From assembly GCA_022428185.1 (NCBI GenBank), contig JAKMCZ010000058.1, positions 1 to 21,802 on the forward strand: a DNA stretch of 21,802 nt, given 5' to 3'. Under the pieces are notes generated by a model that was not told the DNA's origin, made no database searches, and was given only the letters and a program-made list of their open reading frames with translations. This document shows, in pieces, positions 1 to 8,107 of the stretch. The position numbers and the translations under genes are program-made. Source of the stretch: Alphaproteobacteria bacterium (GTDB taxonomy: Bacteria; Pseudomonadota; Alphaproteobacteria; RS24). Each line of letters begins with the position of its first letter. The first letter of the stretch is position 1.

Positions 1-137
1 CCGATTTGCACCCGCTGGTCGGCGCGCCGACATCCAGCAGCGATAAGGCTGATGGCAGCGTCACCGCTTTGGCGCATTTACTGGAAAAAATCGGCGACAG
101 TTTTGACTATATGGACGACAAAAAAAACGCGCCCTAA
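1..137 (+). CDS. C-terminal end of an unidentified protein (5' end outside window)
   Basis: An open frame enters from the left edge (first full codon at base 3) and runs 44 codons to a TAA at 135-137. The visible tail begins DLHPLVGAP and ends SFDYMDDKKNAP. It is hydrophilic, partly helical-looking and rich in charged residues near the end. The stop codon lies in the loop of a strong terminator hairpin, which supports this being a genuine gene end. It converges on the ATP synthase operon (atpC ends at 171). I do not recognise the family from this tail, and no function can be assigned without the upstream part. Confidence 0.6.
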   Translation, partial: DLHPLVGAPTSSSDKADGSVTALAHLLEKIGDSFDYMDDKKNAP

Positions 138-148
138 CGGCGCGTTTT
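124..148. terminator. Bidirectional rho-independent terminator
   Basis: A perfect 10-bp stem (124-133 pairing with 139-148) surrounds the 5-base loop CTAAC. The core is ACGCGCC/GGCGCGT. A-residues flank it on the left and T-residues on the right, so it has the U-tract needed on both strands. It serves the + strand gene ending at 137, whose stop codon sits in the loop, and the atpHAGDC operon, whose last stop is at 171. Confidence 0.85.
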
Positions 149-170
149 CTTATCACTTGACCGCTTTTGG

Positions 171-428
171 TCAGTCGCTAATGCTTTGCGCCAGCACCGT
201 CACCCCGTCGGGCGTGACATCAACAAAACCGCCATCAAGCTCAAAGCTTTGACGTTTGCCGTCGGTCTCAACCGTCAGCGTGCCGGGGCGCAACATTGCC
301 ATGACCGGGCTGTGATTGGGCAGCACGCCAAAATCGCCTTCAGCGCCGGGCACTTCAACCATATCCACTTCGGCTGACAGAACCAGCTTTTCCGGGCTCA
401 CCAAATCAAATTTCAATTTATCGGCCAT
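171..428 (-). CDS. atpC: ATP synthase F1 subunit epsilon, short form
   Basis: This is the epsilon subunit of F1Fo ATP synthase, part of the central stalk that couples rotation of the c-ring to F1. The 85 residues hold the N-terminal beta-sandwich domain: the family signature LVSPEKLVLSAEVDMVEVPGAEGDFGVLPNHSPVMAMLRPG spans about residues 9-49, followed by a FELDGGFVDVTPDGVTVLA-type strand pair. Epsilon subunits are usually about 130-140 residues because two C-terminal helices follow. Here the protein stops straight after the sandwich, and a terminator follows within about 25 bases, so nothing downstream could have been lost to a frameshift. It starts 8 bases after the atpD stop, behind an AGGA ribosome site. 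It is the last gene of the F1 operon. The missing helices mean the usual epsilon-type inhibition is unlikely (inference). Confidence 0.95.
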   Translation of the reverse strand: MADKLKFDLVSPEKLVLSAEVDMVEVPGAEGDFGVLPNHSPVMAMLRPGTLTVETDGKRQSFELDGGFVDVTPDGVTVLAQSISD

Positions 429-436
429 AATCTGTC

Positions 437-1870
437 CTAAGCAGCTTCGGCAGCCATCGATTCGGCTTTGGCGATGGCATCTTCAATCGTGCCGACCATA
501 TAAAACGCAGCTTCAGGCAGATCGTCATAATCGCCCGCGCACAGACCCTTAAAGCCTTTAATGGTATCGGCCAAATCAACCAGAATACCCGGCGAGCCGG
601 TGAAGATTTCTGCCACATGGAAAGGCTGCGAAAGAAACTTCTCGATTTTACGCGCTCGCGACACGGTGAGCTTATCTTCTTCCGACAACTCGTCCATGCC
701 GAGAATGGCGATAATGTCCTGCAAGGATTTATATTTTTGCAGGATTTCCTGAACTTCACGTGCGGTTTGATAATGCTCGTCGCCGACCACGCGGGGTTCC
801 AAAATACGACTGGTTGAATCGAGCGGGTCAACCGCCGGATAAATACCTTTTTCCGAAATGGCGCGCGACAGAACCGTCGTTGCGTCCAAATGGGCAAAAG
901 ACGCGGCAGGCGCCGGGTCGGTCAAATCATCGGCTGGCACATAAATCGCCTGCACCGAGGTAATCGACCCTTTAGTCGTGGTGGTGATGCGCTCCTGCAG
1001 TGCGCCCATATCGGTCGCCAAAGTCGGCTGATAACCAACCGCTGACGGGATACGCCCCAGCAACGCCGAAACTTCAGAACCGGCTTGTGTGAAGCGGAAA
1101 ATATTATCGACAAAGAACAACACATCTTGGCCGTCATCGCGGAAGTTTTCGGCAACCGTCAGACCGGTCAGGGCAACGCGCGCGCGTGCGCCGGGCGGCT
1201 CGTTCATTTGACCGTAAACCAGGGCGCATTTCGAGCCTTCGCCGCCTTTTTCAACATTCACACCGGATTCAATCATTTCCCAATACAGGTCATTGCCTTC
1301 GCGTGTGCGCTCGCCGACACCGGCAAACACCGAATAGCCACCATGCGCTTTCGCAACATTATTGATAAGTTCCATAATCAGAACCGTTTTGCCCACACCG
1401 GCACCGCCGAACAGGCCAATCTTACCGCCTTTGGCATAAGGCGCGAGCAGGTCAACAACCTTAATGCCGGTAACCAGCAATTCGCTTTCGGTCGATTGCT
1501 CAACAAATTCAGGCGCTTCTTGGTGAATGGCGCGCGACGCGCTGGCTTCAACCGGACCGGCCTCATCGACCGGCTCACCGATAACATTGATGATACGACC
1601 CAACGTCGCCTCGCCCACCGGCACTGAAATCGGTGCGCCCGTATTAATCACTTCTTGACCGCGCACAAGACCTTCGGTCGAGTCCATCGCAATGGTGCGC
1701 ACTGTGCGCTCACCCAAATGCTGCGCAACTTCCAAAACCAAACGAATATCGCCATTTTGCGTTTCCAGCGCGTTCAAAATCTCCGGCAATTCGCCGTCAA
1801 ATTGCACATCGACAACCGCACCAATCACTTGGTTGATTTTTCCGGTTCCTGCTGATTTCTGCTCTGCCAT
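437..1870 (-). CDS. atpD: ATP synthase F1 subunit beta
   Basis: This is the catalytic beta subunit of F1, which makes ATP from ADP and phosphate at the inner face of the cytoplasmic membrane. The 477 residues match the normal family length. Visible landmarks are the Walker A loop GGAGVGKT (155-162), the catalytic-glutamate region GERTREGND (186-194), the Walker B strand LFFVDNI (251-257) and an intact DELSEED lever (393-399) that contacts gamma. The gene lies between atpG (50-base gap) and atpC (8-base gap). A GAGGAA ribosome site lies 6 bases before the ATG at 1868-1870. Nothing is missing. This is the strongest anchor for calling the operon. Confidence 0.99.
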   Translation of the reverse strand: MAEQKSAGTGKINQVIGAVVDVQFDGELPEILNALETQNGDIRLVLEVAQHLGERTVRTIAMDSTEGLVRGQEVINTGAPISVPVGEATLGRIINVIGEPVDEAGPVEASASRAIHQEAPEFVEQSTESELLVTGIKVVDLLAPYAKGGKIGLFGGAGVGKTVLIMELINNVAKAHGGYSVFAGVGERTREGNDLYWEMIESGVNVEKGGEGSKCALVYGQMNEPPGARARVALTGLTVAENFRDDGQDVLFFVDNIFRFTQAGSEVSALLGRIPSAVGYQPTLATDMGALQERITTTTKGSITSVQAIYVPADDLTDPAPAASFAHLDATTVLSRAISEKGIYPAVDPLDSTSRILEPRVVGDEHYQTAREVQEILQKYKSLQDIIAILGMDELSEEDKLTVSRARKIEKFLSQPFHVAEIFTGSPGILVDLADTIKGFKGLCAGDYDDLPEAAFYMVGTIEDAIAKAESMAAEAA

Positions 1871-1920
1871 AGTCTTTTCCTCGTCCTGTTTAATCGCTAA
1901 AGCGCCTTCGCGCTGTTTCT

Positions 1921-2811
1921 TTAGAGCGCCTCTGCGCCCGAGATGATTTCAATCAATTCTTTGGTAATTTGCGCCTGACGCGAGCGGTTATAGGTAATGC
2001 TCAAACTGTCAATCATTTCGCCGGCATTTCGCGTTGCGCTGTCCATCGCACTCATGCGCGCGCCCTGCTCACTGGCTGCATTTTCCAGCAAAGCGCGCAA
2101 AATCTGCACGGCAATATTGCGCGGCAAAAGTGCGTCCAAAATCTCATCTTCTTCCGGCTCATAATCATAAGCCGCGCCGTTAAGCCTATCGCTTGCGCCC
2201 GCTGCCTCAGCCTCATCAAACCGCGCCGGAATAATCTGCAAGCCGGTCGGTATTTGGGTCATGACATTTTCAAATTTTGAATAATACAAAGTGCAAATAT
2301 CAAAACCATCAGCCGCAAAATCGGCAACCACGCGCTCGCCAACTTGCTGCGCCTCAGCAAAACCGACCGATTTCATGCCCTGATAGCTCACCGGCTCCAG
2401 CAATTCATCGGTAAAATAGCGTTTCAAAACATCATAGCCTTTGCGCCCAACACAAAGAATTTGCACTTGTTTACCGGCACTTATCAGCTTTTTCGCATCT
2501 TCGCGCGCCAGTCGTGCAATCGATGAGTTAAATCCACCGCACAGACCGCGTTCAGCAGTGGCGACAATCAGCAAATGACGCTTATCGCTGCCGCTACCGG
2601 CCAGCAATTTAGGGGCACTTTCAACATCGGTAATACCGGCGGCCAAATTGCTTAACACGGCGCCCATGCGGTCGGCATAGGGACGCGCCGCTTCGGCCGC
2701 CTCTTGCGCGCGGCGCAATTTCGACGCCGCCACCATTTGCATGGCGCGCGTTATTTTCTGCGTCGCCTGCACGCTGGCAATTCGATTACGAAGCTCTTTC
2801 AAAGATGCCAT
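1921..2811 (-). CDS. atpG: ATP synthase F1 subunit gamma
   Basis: This is the gamma subunit, the rotating central shaft of F1. The 296 residues show the two conserved ends that form the coiled coil: the N-terminal MASLKELRNRIASVQATQKITRAMQMVAASKLRRAQ, and a C-terminal segment containing MSAMDSATRNAGEMIDSLSITYNRSRQAQITKELIEI. The middle Rossmann-like part includes the GLCGGFN motif near residue 90. It lies between atpA (28-base gap) and atpD (50-base gap), with an AAGGA site ahead of the ATG. An acidic stretch around residue 215 (EPEEDE) falls in the variable region found in alphaproteobacterial gammas. Confidence 0.98.
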   Translation of the reverse strand: MASLKELRNRIASVQATQKITRAMQMVAASKLRRAQEAAEAARPYADRMGAVLSNLAAGITDVESAPKLLAGSGSDKRHLLIVATAERGLCGGFNSSIARLAREDAKKLISAGKQVQILCVGRKGYDVLKRYFTDELLEPVSYQGMKSVGFAEAQQVGERVVADFAADGFDICTLYYSKFENVMTQIPTGLQIIPARFDEAEAAGASDRLNGAAYDYEPEEDEILDALLPRNIAVQILRALLENAASEQGARMSAMDSATRNAGEMIDSLSITYNRSRQAQITKELIEIISGAEAL

Positions 2812-2839
2812 TTGGCTGTCCTTCTGGCTGCTTTAAAGC

Positions 2840-4369
2840 TTAAGCAAAGCTCGCTGCGTACTCATCAACGACTTTTTTCAAGGCCGCTTCCGTGGTGTCC
2901 GACAATTCTTTCTCGCTGCGCACGGCGTCGAGAATTTCGCTATGGCTGCCATGCACTTTGTCCAGCAGACCTTGCTCAAAAGCGCCGACTTGTGACACTT
3001 CCAATGTGTCGAGATAGCCGTTCACACCGGCATAAATCACCACAACTTGCTCTTCCACTTTAAGCGGCGAGAATTGCGCTTGTTTCAGCAATTCGGTCAG
3101 ACGCTCGCCACGGCGCAGCAATTGCTGGGTCGAAGCATCAAGGTCGGAACCAAACTGGGCAAAGGCGGCCATTTCGCGATATTGCGCCAACTCGCCTTTA
3201 ATCTTACCTGCGACTTGCTTCATCGCCTTGATTTGCGCTGAAGAACCAACCCGCGAAACCGACAGACCGACATTCACTGCCGGACGAATACCTTGATAGA
3301 AAAGATCAGTTTCAAGGAAAATCTGCCCATCCGTGATGGAAATAACATTGGTCGGAATATATGCCGACACGTCATTGGCTTGGGTTTCAATAATCGGAAG
3401 CGCAGTCATCGAACCGGCTCCGAAATCATCATTCAGCTTGGCAGCGCGCTCAAGCAAGCGCGAATGCAAGAAAAACACATCACCGGGATAGGCTTCACGG
3501 CCCGGCGGGCGGCGCAGCAATAATGACATCTGGCGATAAGCCACAGCCTGTTTCGACAAATCATCATAGGTAATCAGCGCATGCATGCCATTATCACGGA
3601 AATATTCGGCCATGGTGCAGCCGGTAAACGGCGCCAGGAATTGCAGCGGCGCAGCTTCTGACGCCGTGGCGGCGATAATGATGGAATATTTCAGCGCATC
3701 ATTTTCTTCCAGTGTTTTAACGATTTGCGCAACGGTTGAGCGTTTCTGACCGATGGCAACATAAACGCAATACAGCTTGGCGCTCTCATCATCGCCTTCA
3801 TTAATCGCTTTTTGGTTCAAAATCGCATCAATGGCGATGGCGGTTTTGCCGGTTTGGCGGTCACCAATAACCAGCTCGCGCTGGCCGCGACCGACAGGTA
3901 TCAGCGCATCAACCGCTTTCAAACCGGTTTGCATCGGTTCGTGCACTGATTTACGCGGAATAATGCCCGGCGCTTTCACATCCACTTTCATCTGTGCGTC
4001 AGCTTCAATAGGTCCTTTGCCATCCAACGGATTGCCCAGCGGGTCAACCACGCGGCCCAGCAGGCCCTTGCCGACCGGAACCGACACAATATCGCCGGTC
4101 CGCTTGACCGTATCACCTTCGCGAATATCACGGTCAGAGCCGAACACCACCGCGCCGACATTATCTTCTTCAAGGTTCAGCGCCATGCCGCGAATACCGC
4201 CGGGGAACTCAACCATTTCACCGGCTTGAACATTGTCGAGGCCGTAAATGCGGGCAATCCCATCACCGACCGAGAGCACTTGACCGATTTCGGAAACTTC
4301 CGATTTCTGGTCGAACCCTTTGATCTGTTCCTTGAGAATGGAAGAAATTTCAGATGCTTTAATATCCAT
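2840..4369 (-). CDS. atpA: ATP synthase F1 subunit alpha
   Basis: This is the non-catalytic nucleotide-binding alpha subunit of F1, which alternates with beta in the hexamer. The 509 residues include the N-terminal stalk-contact helix (MDIKASEISSILKEQI...), the Walker A loop GDRQTGKT at 169-176, and the arginine-finger region ending SVSRVGSSAQIKAMKQVAG in the second half. The length is standard. The gene starts 29 bases downstream of the atpH stop and is followed by atpG after 28 bases, so co-transcription is expected. Confidence 0.99.
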   Translation of the reverse strand: MDIKASEISSILKEQIKGFDQKSEVSEIGQVLSVGDGIARIYGLDNVQAGEMVEFPGGIRGMALNLEEDNVGAVVFGSDRDIREGDTVKRTGDIVSVPVGKGLLGRVVDPLGNPLDGKGPIEADAQMKVDVKAPGIIPRKSVHEPMQTGLKAVDALIPVGRGQRELVIGDRQTGKTAIAIDAILNQKAINEGDDESAKLYCVYVAIGQKRSTVAQIVKTLEENDALKYSIIIAATASEAAPLQFLAPFTGCTMAEYFRDNGMHALITYDDLSKQAVAYRQMSLLLRRPPGREAYPGDVFFLHSRLLERAAKLNDDFGAGSMTALPIIETQANDVSAYIPTNVISITDGQIFLETDLFYQGIRPAVNVGLSVSRVGSSAQIKAMKQVAGKIKGELAQYREMAAFAQFGSDLDASTQQLLRRGERLTELLKQAQFSPLKVEEQVVVIYAGVNGYLDTLEVSQVGAFEQGLLDKVHGSHSEILDAVRSEKELSDTTEAALKKVVDEYAASFA

Positions 4370-4398
4370 CAGTCTGGCCTCACCTTAAACGAGCCGCG

Positions 4399-4944
4399 TC
4401 AATTTTGATTGAGCGCAGCTTTCATAGAATTCAATTTAGTTCGGAGCGAGCCGTCAATCATACGGCTGCCCAGTTTTACCACCATGCCGCCCAAAAGCGC
4501 GGCATCGGTGTCATTTTCAACGACGACGTTTTTACCGACCGCTTTTTCAAGCTCGGCTTTTACCGCATCGATTTGTGTGGCGCTTAAATCGCGCGCCGAG
4601 GTGACACGGGCAATAACCTCATCGCGCGAACCGGCAATCAGCGTGCCATATTGCACGGCCATATCGCCAAGCGCGAAAGCGCGGCGTTTCGTGACCACCA
4701 AAGCGGCAAAATTTTTGACCAATTGATGGGCACCGGCTTTGTCCAGTACCGCAGCCAGCGCAGCGCCTTGTTCTTCGGCGTTAATAACCGGACTTTTGAG
4801 TAATTTTTGTAAATCATCGCTGCCGTCAATCAGCGTCTTGAGCGCTGCCATATTATCAGCCAGTCGGCTTTGCTCATCGGCAGGCAAATCTTGCGCCAAT
4901 TCAAACATGGCAACGGCGTAACGCCCGGCCAACCCACCAATCAT
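4399..4944 (-). CDS. atpH: ATP synthase F1 subunit delta
   Basis: This is the delta subunit (OSCP type), which ties the top of F1 to the peripheral stalk. Family features are MIGGLAGRYAVAMFELAQ at the N-terminus, VTKRRAFALGDMAVQYGTLIAGSRDEVIARVTSARDLS in the middle, and the C-terminal GGMVVKLGSRMIDGSLRTKLNSMK. With the ATG at 4942-4944 the protein is 181 residues, the usual size. The open frame continues upstream in phase to a GTG at 5085 (228 residues), but that extension is Cys-rich and unlike delta N-termini. A TTG at 4960-4962 would give 187 residues (leader MSADES) and is a real alternative: it has GGGA at good spacing, whereas the ATG has no clear ribosome site. It is first in the F1 operon, and no atpB, atpE or atpF genes are nearby. 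Confidence 0.93.
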   Translation of the reverse strand: MIGGLAGRYAVAMFELAQDLPADEQSRLADNMAALKTLIDGSDDLQKLLKSPVINAEEQGAALAAVLDKAGAHQLVKNFAALVVTKRRAFALGDMAVQYGTLIAGSRDEVIARVTSARDLSATQIDAVKAELEKAVGKNVVVENDTDAALLGGMVVKLGSRMIDGSLRTKLNSMKAALNQN

Positions 4945-4973
4945 ACTTTCATCAGCAGACAAGAATTTATCCC

Positions 4974-5002
4974 ATAATCTGAGCGGTTCATCAGCGTCAC
5001 AA
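4974..5002 (-). promoter_or_regulatory. atpHp: Candidate sigma-70 promoter for the F1 operon
   Basis: Reading leftward, TTGTGA (4997-5002) is followed by a 17-base spacer and GATTAT (4974-4979); each box matches consensus at 4 of 6 positions. Transcription would begin around 4967, giving a very short leader to the TTG or ATG start of atpH. If real, it excludes the upstream GTG start of the longer frame. The pattern is only moderately informative. Confidence 0.3.
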
Positions 5003-5147
5003 CCAGCTTTGTGAAACCCGCCGCAAGAGCAAAAATCGCAGCGAAAAACAGGTGTTTTCGCCATTTCTGGCTTGTGCAATATCACGTCACAAAGACGCTG
5101 GCAATAATTGTTTTGGGGTTATTTACAGGCAGAACAAATAGTCACAC

Positions 5148-7316
5148 TTAGAGGAAATTATACGGGTCAATATCGACCGAAAGACGCACTGAACCGCGCG
5201 GTTTAACGTCGTTCAGCCATTGTGAAATAAACCCCTGCAAAGGCGCTTGGCGCTCGGCCTTCAACAAAAATCGGTAGCGATAACGATTGCGAATCCGTGC
5301 AATTGGTGCCGGTGCAGGCCCCAGCACACGCACTTGCGCATGCGCCGGTATGCGCGCCGATAATTGACGCACAAAAGCCAGCCCCTCATCGGGATTGGTG
5401 GCCGATATAATCAGCGCAGCCAAGCGTCCAAAAGGCGGCATTTGGGCCATTTGCCGCGCTGCGATTTCGCGCTCAAAAAATTGTTCGCGCGCGCCAGCGG
5501 CCAAAGCCTGCAACACCGGATGGTCGGGCATATGGCTTTGCAACATGGCAAAGCCCGGCTTGTCAGCGCGCCGCCCCGAACGACCGGCAACTTGGCTCAA
5601 TAATTGATACGTGCGTTCACCGGCGCGCAAATCACCATTGCCAAGACCAAGATCGGCATCAACCACGCCAACAAAACTCAAATTTGGGAAATCATGACCT
5701 TTGGCGACAATTTGTGTGCCGACAATAATATCGGCGTCGCCCGCGCTAATGCGCGCAATCGCCTCGCGCATGGCCGCAACCCCGCCCATATCAGACGACA
5801 GCACCAATGTGCGCGCATCGGGAAAATGGCCGATAATCTCTTCGGTTATGCGTTCTACGCCCGGCCCGCACGCAGCCAACTTATCGGCCTCGCCGCAGCC
5901 ATGACAGCTTTCAGGCACACCCTCCATATGGCCGCAATGATGGCACTGCAATTGCTTGCGAAAACGATGCTCGACCATCCAAGCATCGCAATCGGGGCAG
6001 GCATAACGATGCCCGCACGCGCGGCACAAAGTCAGTGGTGCATAGCCGCGTCGATTTAAAAACAACAACGCCTGCTCGCCGCGCTCAATCGCGGCACCGA
6101 CACGCTCGACCATTTGCGGCACCAGCCAATTTCCGCGCGGCGGTGGGTCGGTGCGCATATCGACAAGTTCAATTTCCGGCAATTGTGCTGCCCCATGCCG
6201 CGCCGTCAGGCGATGCGCAACATAGCGGCCTTCTTGCGCGTTGACATAGCTTTCAAGCGATGGCGTTGCAGTCGATAAAATCACCGGGCAATCGGCCAAT
6301 TGCCCGCGCACCACCGCCATATCGCGGGCATTATAAATCACCCCGTCTTCTTGCTTGAAACCGCCATCATGTTCTTCATCGACGATAATCACACCGATAT
6401 TGCGCCACGGTAAAAACAGGGCCGAGCGCGCGCCGACCAATACCTGAACGCGGTCTTCGGCAATCTCGCGCCATGTGCGCCGCCGCTCAGCCGGGCTCAA
6501 ACCCGAATGCCATAAAGCGGGCTCACAGCCAAAGCGGGCTTCAAAGCGGTCTAGAAATTGTGTCGTCAGGGCAATCTCAGGCAATAAAATCAGGGCTTTC
6601 TTGCCGCTCTCAAGCGCTTGGGCAATGGCCTCGAAATAAACCTCGGTCTTGCCCGCGCCGGTTACGCCATCGAGCAAATGCGTGGTGAATTGCGCGGTTT
6701 TAACCGCCGCGCTCAAAGCCTGCGCCACATCGGCTTGCGCCTTTGATAAATCGAGCCGCCGATATTGGGCATCGGGCATTGGAAAATGTTTGTCACCGGC
6801 CATTTCACGCGCTGTCAAATGCCCCCCGGCAATCAGCGTTTTGACCACTGAGGCGCTGACACCTGCAACCCGCGCCAATTCTGCTGACGCCATTGCGCCG
6901 CGTTCAGCCAATGCATCATATATACGGGTGCGCGCCGCCGTCATTTTGTCCGGCTTGTCGCCGGCTGTGTAAACAATAAGCGGTTTGGGCGGCTCGAAAG
7001 CGGCGGGCACGCGCATCACTTGACGCAACACGGCGCCCGGTCGCGCCATGACATAATTCGCCACCCAATCGACAAAACCACGCAATTCTTCAGTTAAGGG
7101 CGGCACATCGCATAAAGCGATAATCGGCTTTATTTTGCGCGCCAAATCCGCATCGGTCGCGTCGGCCAAGCCCGGGCCCCAGACCACGCCATGAACCTGA
7201 CGCGGGCCCAATGGCACGCGCACGATTGCGCCTTCTTCAAGCTGCATGTCGGCCGGCACGGCGTAATCATAAGGGCCGGGTAGAGCCAAAGGAATCAATA
7301 CGGATACATTGGGCAT
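5148..7316 (-). CDS. priA: Primosomal replication restart helicase PriA
   Basis: PriA is a 3'-to-5' superfamily 2 helicase that recognises stalled or repaired forks and reloads the replisome. The 722 residues show the full layout. The N-terminal 3'-end-binding domain begins with SVLIPLALPGPYDYAVP. The Walker A loop is GVTGAGKT (217-224), and the DEEH box is at 313-316. Eight zinc-binding cysteines are in the usual pairs (431/434, 440/443, 458/461, 471/474). The helicase motif QVAGRSGR is at 575-582, and a C-terminal domain follows. All metal ligands and helicase motifs are present. The ATG at 7314-7316 has no clear Shine-Dalgarno sequence, but the conserved N-terminus directly follows it. The gene precedes atpH by about 200 bases and diverges from the transaldolase gene. 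Confidence 0.98.
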   Translation of the reverse strand: MPNVSVLIPLALPGPYDYAVPADMQLEEGAIVRVPLGPRQVHGVVWGPGLADATDADLARKIKPIIALCDVPPLTEELRGFVDWVANYVMARPGAVLRQVMRVPAAFEPPKPLIVYTAGDKPDKMTAARTRIYDALAERGAMASAELARVAGVSASVVKTLIAGGHLTAREMAGDKHFPMPDAQYRRLDLSKAQADVAQALSAAVKTAQFTTHLLDGVTGAGKTEVYFEAIAQALESGKKALILLPEIALTTQFLDRFEARFGCEPALWHSGLSPAERRRTWREIAEDRVQVLVGARSALFLPWRNIGVIIVDEEHDGGFKQEDGVIYNARDMAVVRGQLADCPVILSTATPSLESYVNAQEGRYVAHRLTARHGAAQLPEIELVDMRTDPPPRGNWLVPQMVERVGAAIERGEQALLFLNRRGYAPLTLCRACGHRYACPDCDAWMVEHRFRKQLQCHHCGHMEGVPESCHGCGEADKLAACGPGVERITEEIIGHFPDARTLVLSSDMGGVAAMREAIARISAGDADIIVGTQIVAKGHDFPNLSFVGVVDADLGLGNGDLRAGERTYQLLSQVAGRSGRRADKPGFAMLQSHMPDHPVLQALAAGAREQFFEREIAARQMAQMPPFGRLAALIISATNPDEGLAFVRQLSARIPAHAQVRVLGPAPAPIARIRNRYRYRFLLKAERQAPLQGFISQWLNDVKPRGSVRLSVDIDPYNFL

Positions 7317-7438
7317 GGGGCACTGTCGGCCATGCTGTGCGGAATTTCAAGGCGGCTTGCGCATCAGCCCAAGCTGGTGCAATCTGACATTCGTCTCAGG
7401 CAATGAGTGCCACTTTAGAAATCAGGCAAGGAGCAGGC

Positions 7439-7444
7439 AGGGAG
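7439..7444 (+). promoter_or_regulatory. Ribosome binding site of the transaldolase gene
   Basis: AGGGAG sits 6 bases before the ATG at 7451. It selects that start over the in-frame ATG at 7403, which would add 16 residues lacking family similarity. The 134-base gap between priA and this gene must hold promoters for both directions, but I see no convincing pair of boxes there. Confidence 0.6.
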
Positions 7445-7450
7445 CAATCA

Positions 7451-8107
7451 ATGAAATTTTTTGTCGATAGCGCGGATAGTGCCGCAATTGCAGAATTGGC
7501 CGCCACCGGTATGGTGGACGGCGTGACCACGAACCCATCACTGGTGGCTAAATCGGGTCGCGATTTCAAAGAATTGGTAGCTGAGATTTGCGCGCTGGTG
7601 AGCGGGCCGGTATCAGCCGAAGTGACGGCGTTGGAAGCCGATGCCATGCTGAAAGAGGCCGATGAATTGCTCGCCATTGCCGATAATGTTTGCATCAAAG
7701 TGCCGCTGACATGGGACGGTTTGAAAGCCACGCGCGCATTGGCCGATAAGGGTCGAATGGTCAATGTCACTTTGTGTTTTTCAGCCAATCAAGCGCTCTT
7801 GGCAGCCAAAGCCGGTGCTGCGTTCATCTCGCCCTTTGTCGGGCGGCTTGATGATATCGGCGCGGACGGCATGGGTTTGATTGCTGATATTCGCCAGATT
7901 TACGATAATTATCCCGATCTGGAGACCGAAATTCTCGTCGCTTCAGTGCGCAGCCCCGAACATATGCGCGCTTCGGCACTTATCGGTGCCGATGTCGCCA
8001 CTTTGCCACCTGATGTGCTGAAAAGCCTCATCGCCCACCCGCTCACCGATAAGGGGCTGGAAGCGTTTCTCGCCGATTGGCAAAAAACCGGCCAATCCAT
8101 CGCCTAA
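7451..8107 (+). CDS. tal: Transaldolase, short (TalC/FSA-like) family
   Basis: This is a class I aldolase of the small transaldolase / fructose-6-phosphate aldolase family, a cytosolic enzyme of the non-oxidative pentose phosphate pathway. The 218 residues form a single TIM barrel. The sequence MKFFVDSADSAAIAELAATGMVDGVTTNPSLVAKSG is the classic N-terminus. The Schiff-base lysine is K83, in NVCIKVPLTWDGLKAT. NVTLCFSANQALLAAKAGAAFISPFVGRLDDIG follows. The position that is tyrosine in true FSA (APYV) is phenylalanine here (F129 in SPFV), which favours transaldolase over FSA activity (inference from the family). A good AGGGAG site supports the start. The stop overlaps the next ATG by one base. 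The gene diverges from priA. Confidence 0.93.
   Translation: MKFFVDSADSAAIAELAATGMVDGVTTNPSLVAKSGRDFKELVAEICALVSGPVSAEVTALEADAMLKEADELLAIADNVCIKVPLTWDGLKATRALADKGRMVNVTLCFSANQALLAAKAGAAFISPFVGRLDDIGADGMGLIADIRQIYDNYPDLETEILVASVRSPEHMRASALIGADVATLPPDVLKSLIAHPLTDKGLEAFLADWQKTGQSIA

Noticed and set aside
418..897. 159-codon open frame on the - strand
   Set aside because: It is out of phase inside atpD and atpC, with Arg/Ser/Trp-rich low-quality protein. The atpD frame is certain.
1085..1627. 180-codon open frame on the + strand
   Set aside because: It lies wholly within atpD on the opposite strand; the translation resembles no family and has no ribosome site. It is a shadow of atpD codon bias.
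4399..5085. 228-residue version of AtpH from the upstream GTG
   Set aside because: It adds 47 Cys-containing residues not seen in delta subunits, there is no ribosome site at the GTG, and a candidate promoter lies within the extension. The shorter form has the usual length.
7317..7450. Search for paired divergent promoters between priA and the transaldolase gene
   Set aside because: Several TTG-containing hexamers exist (for example TTGCGC near 7360), but none has an acceptable -10 at 16-18 bases, so no promoter is reported.
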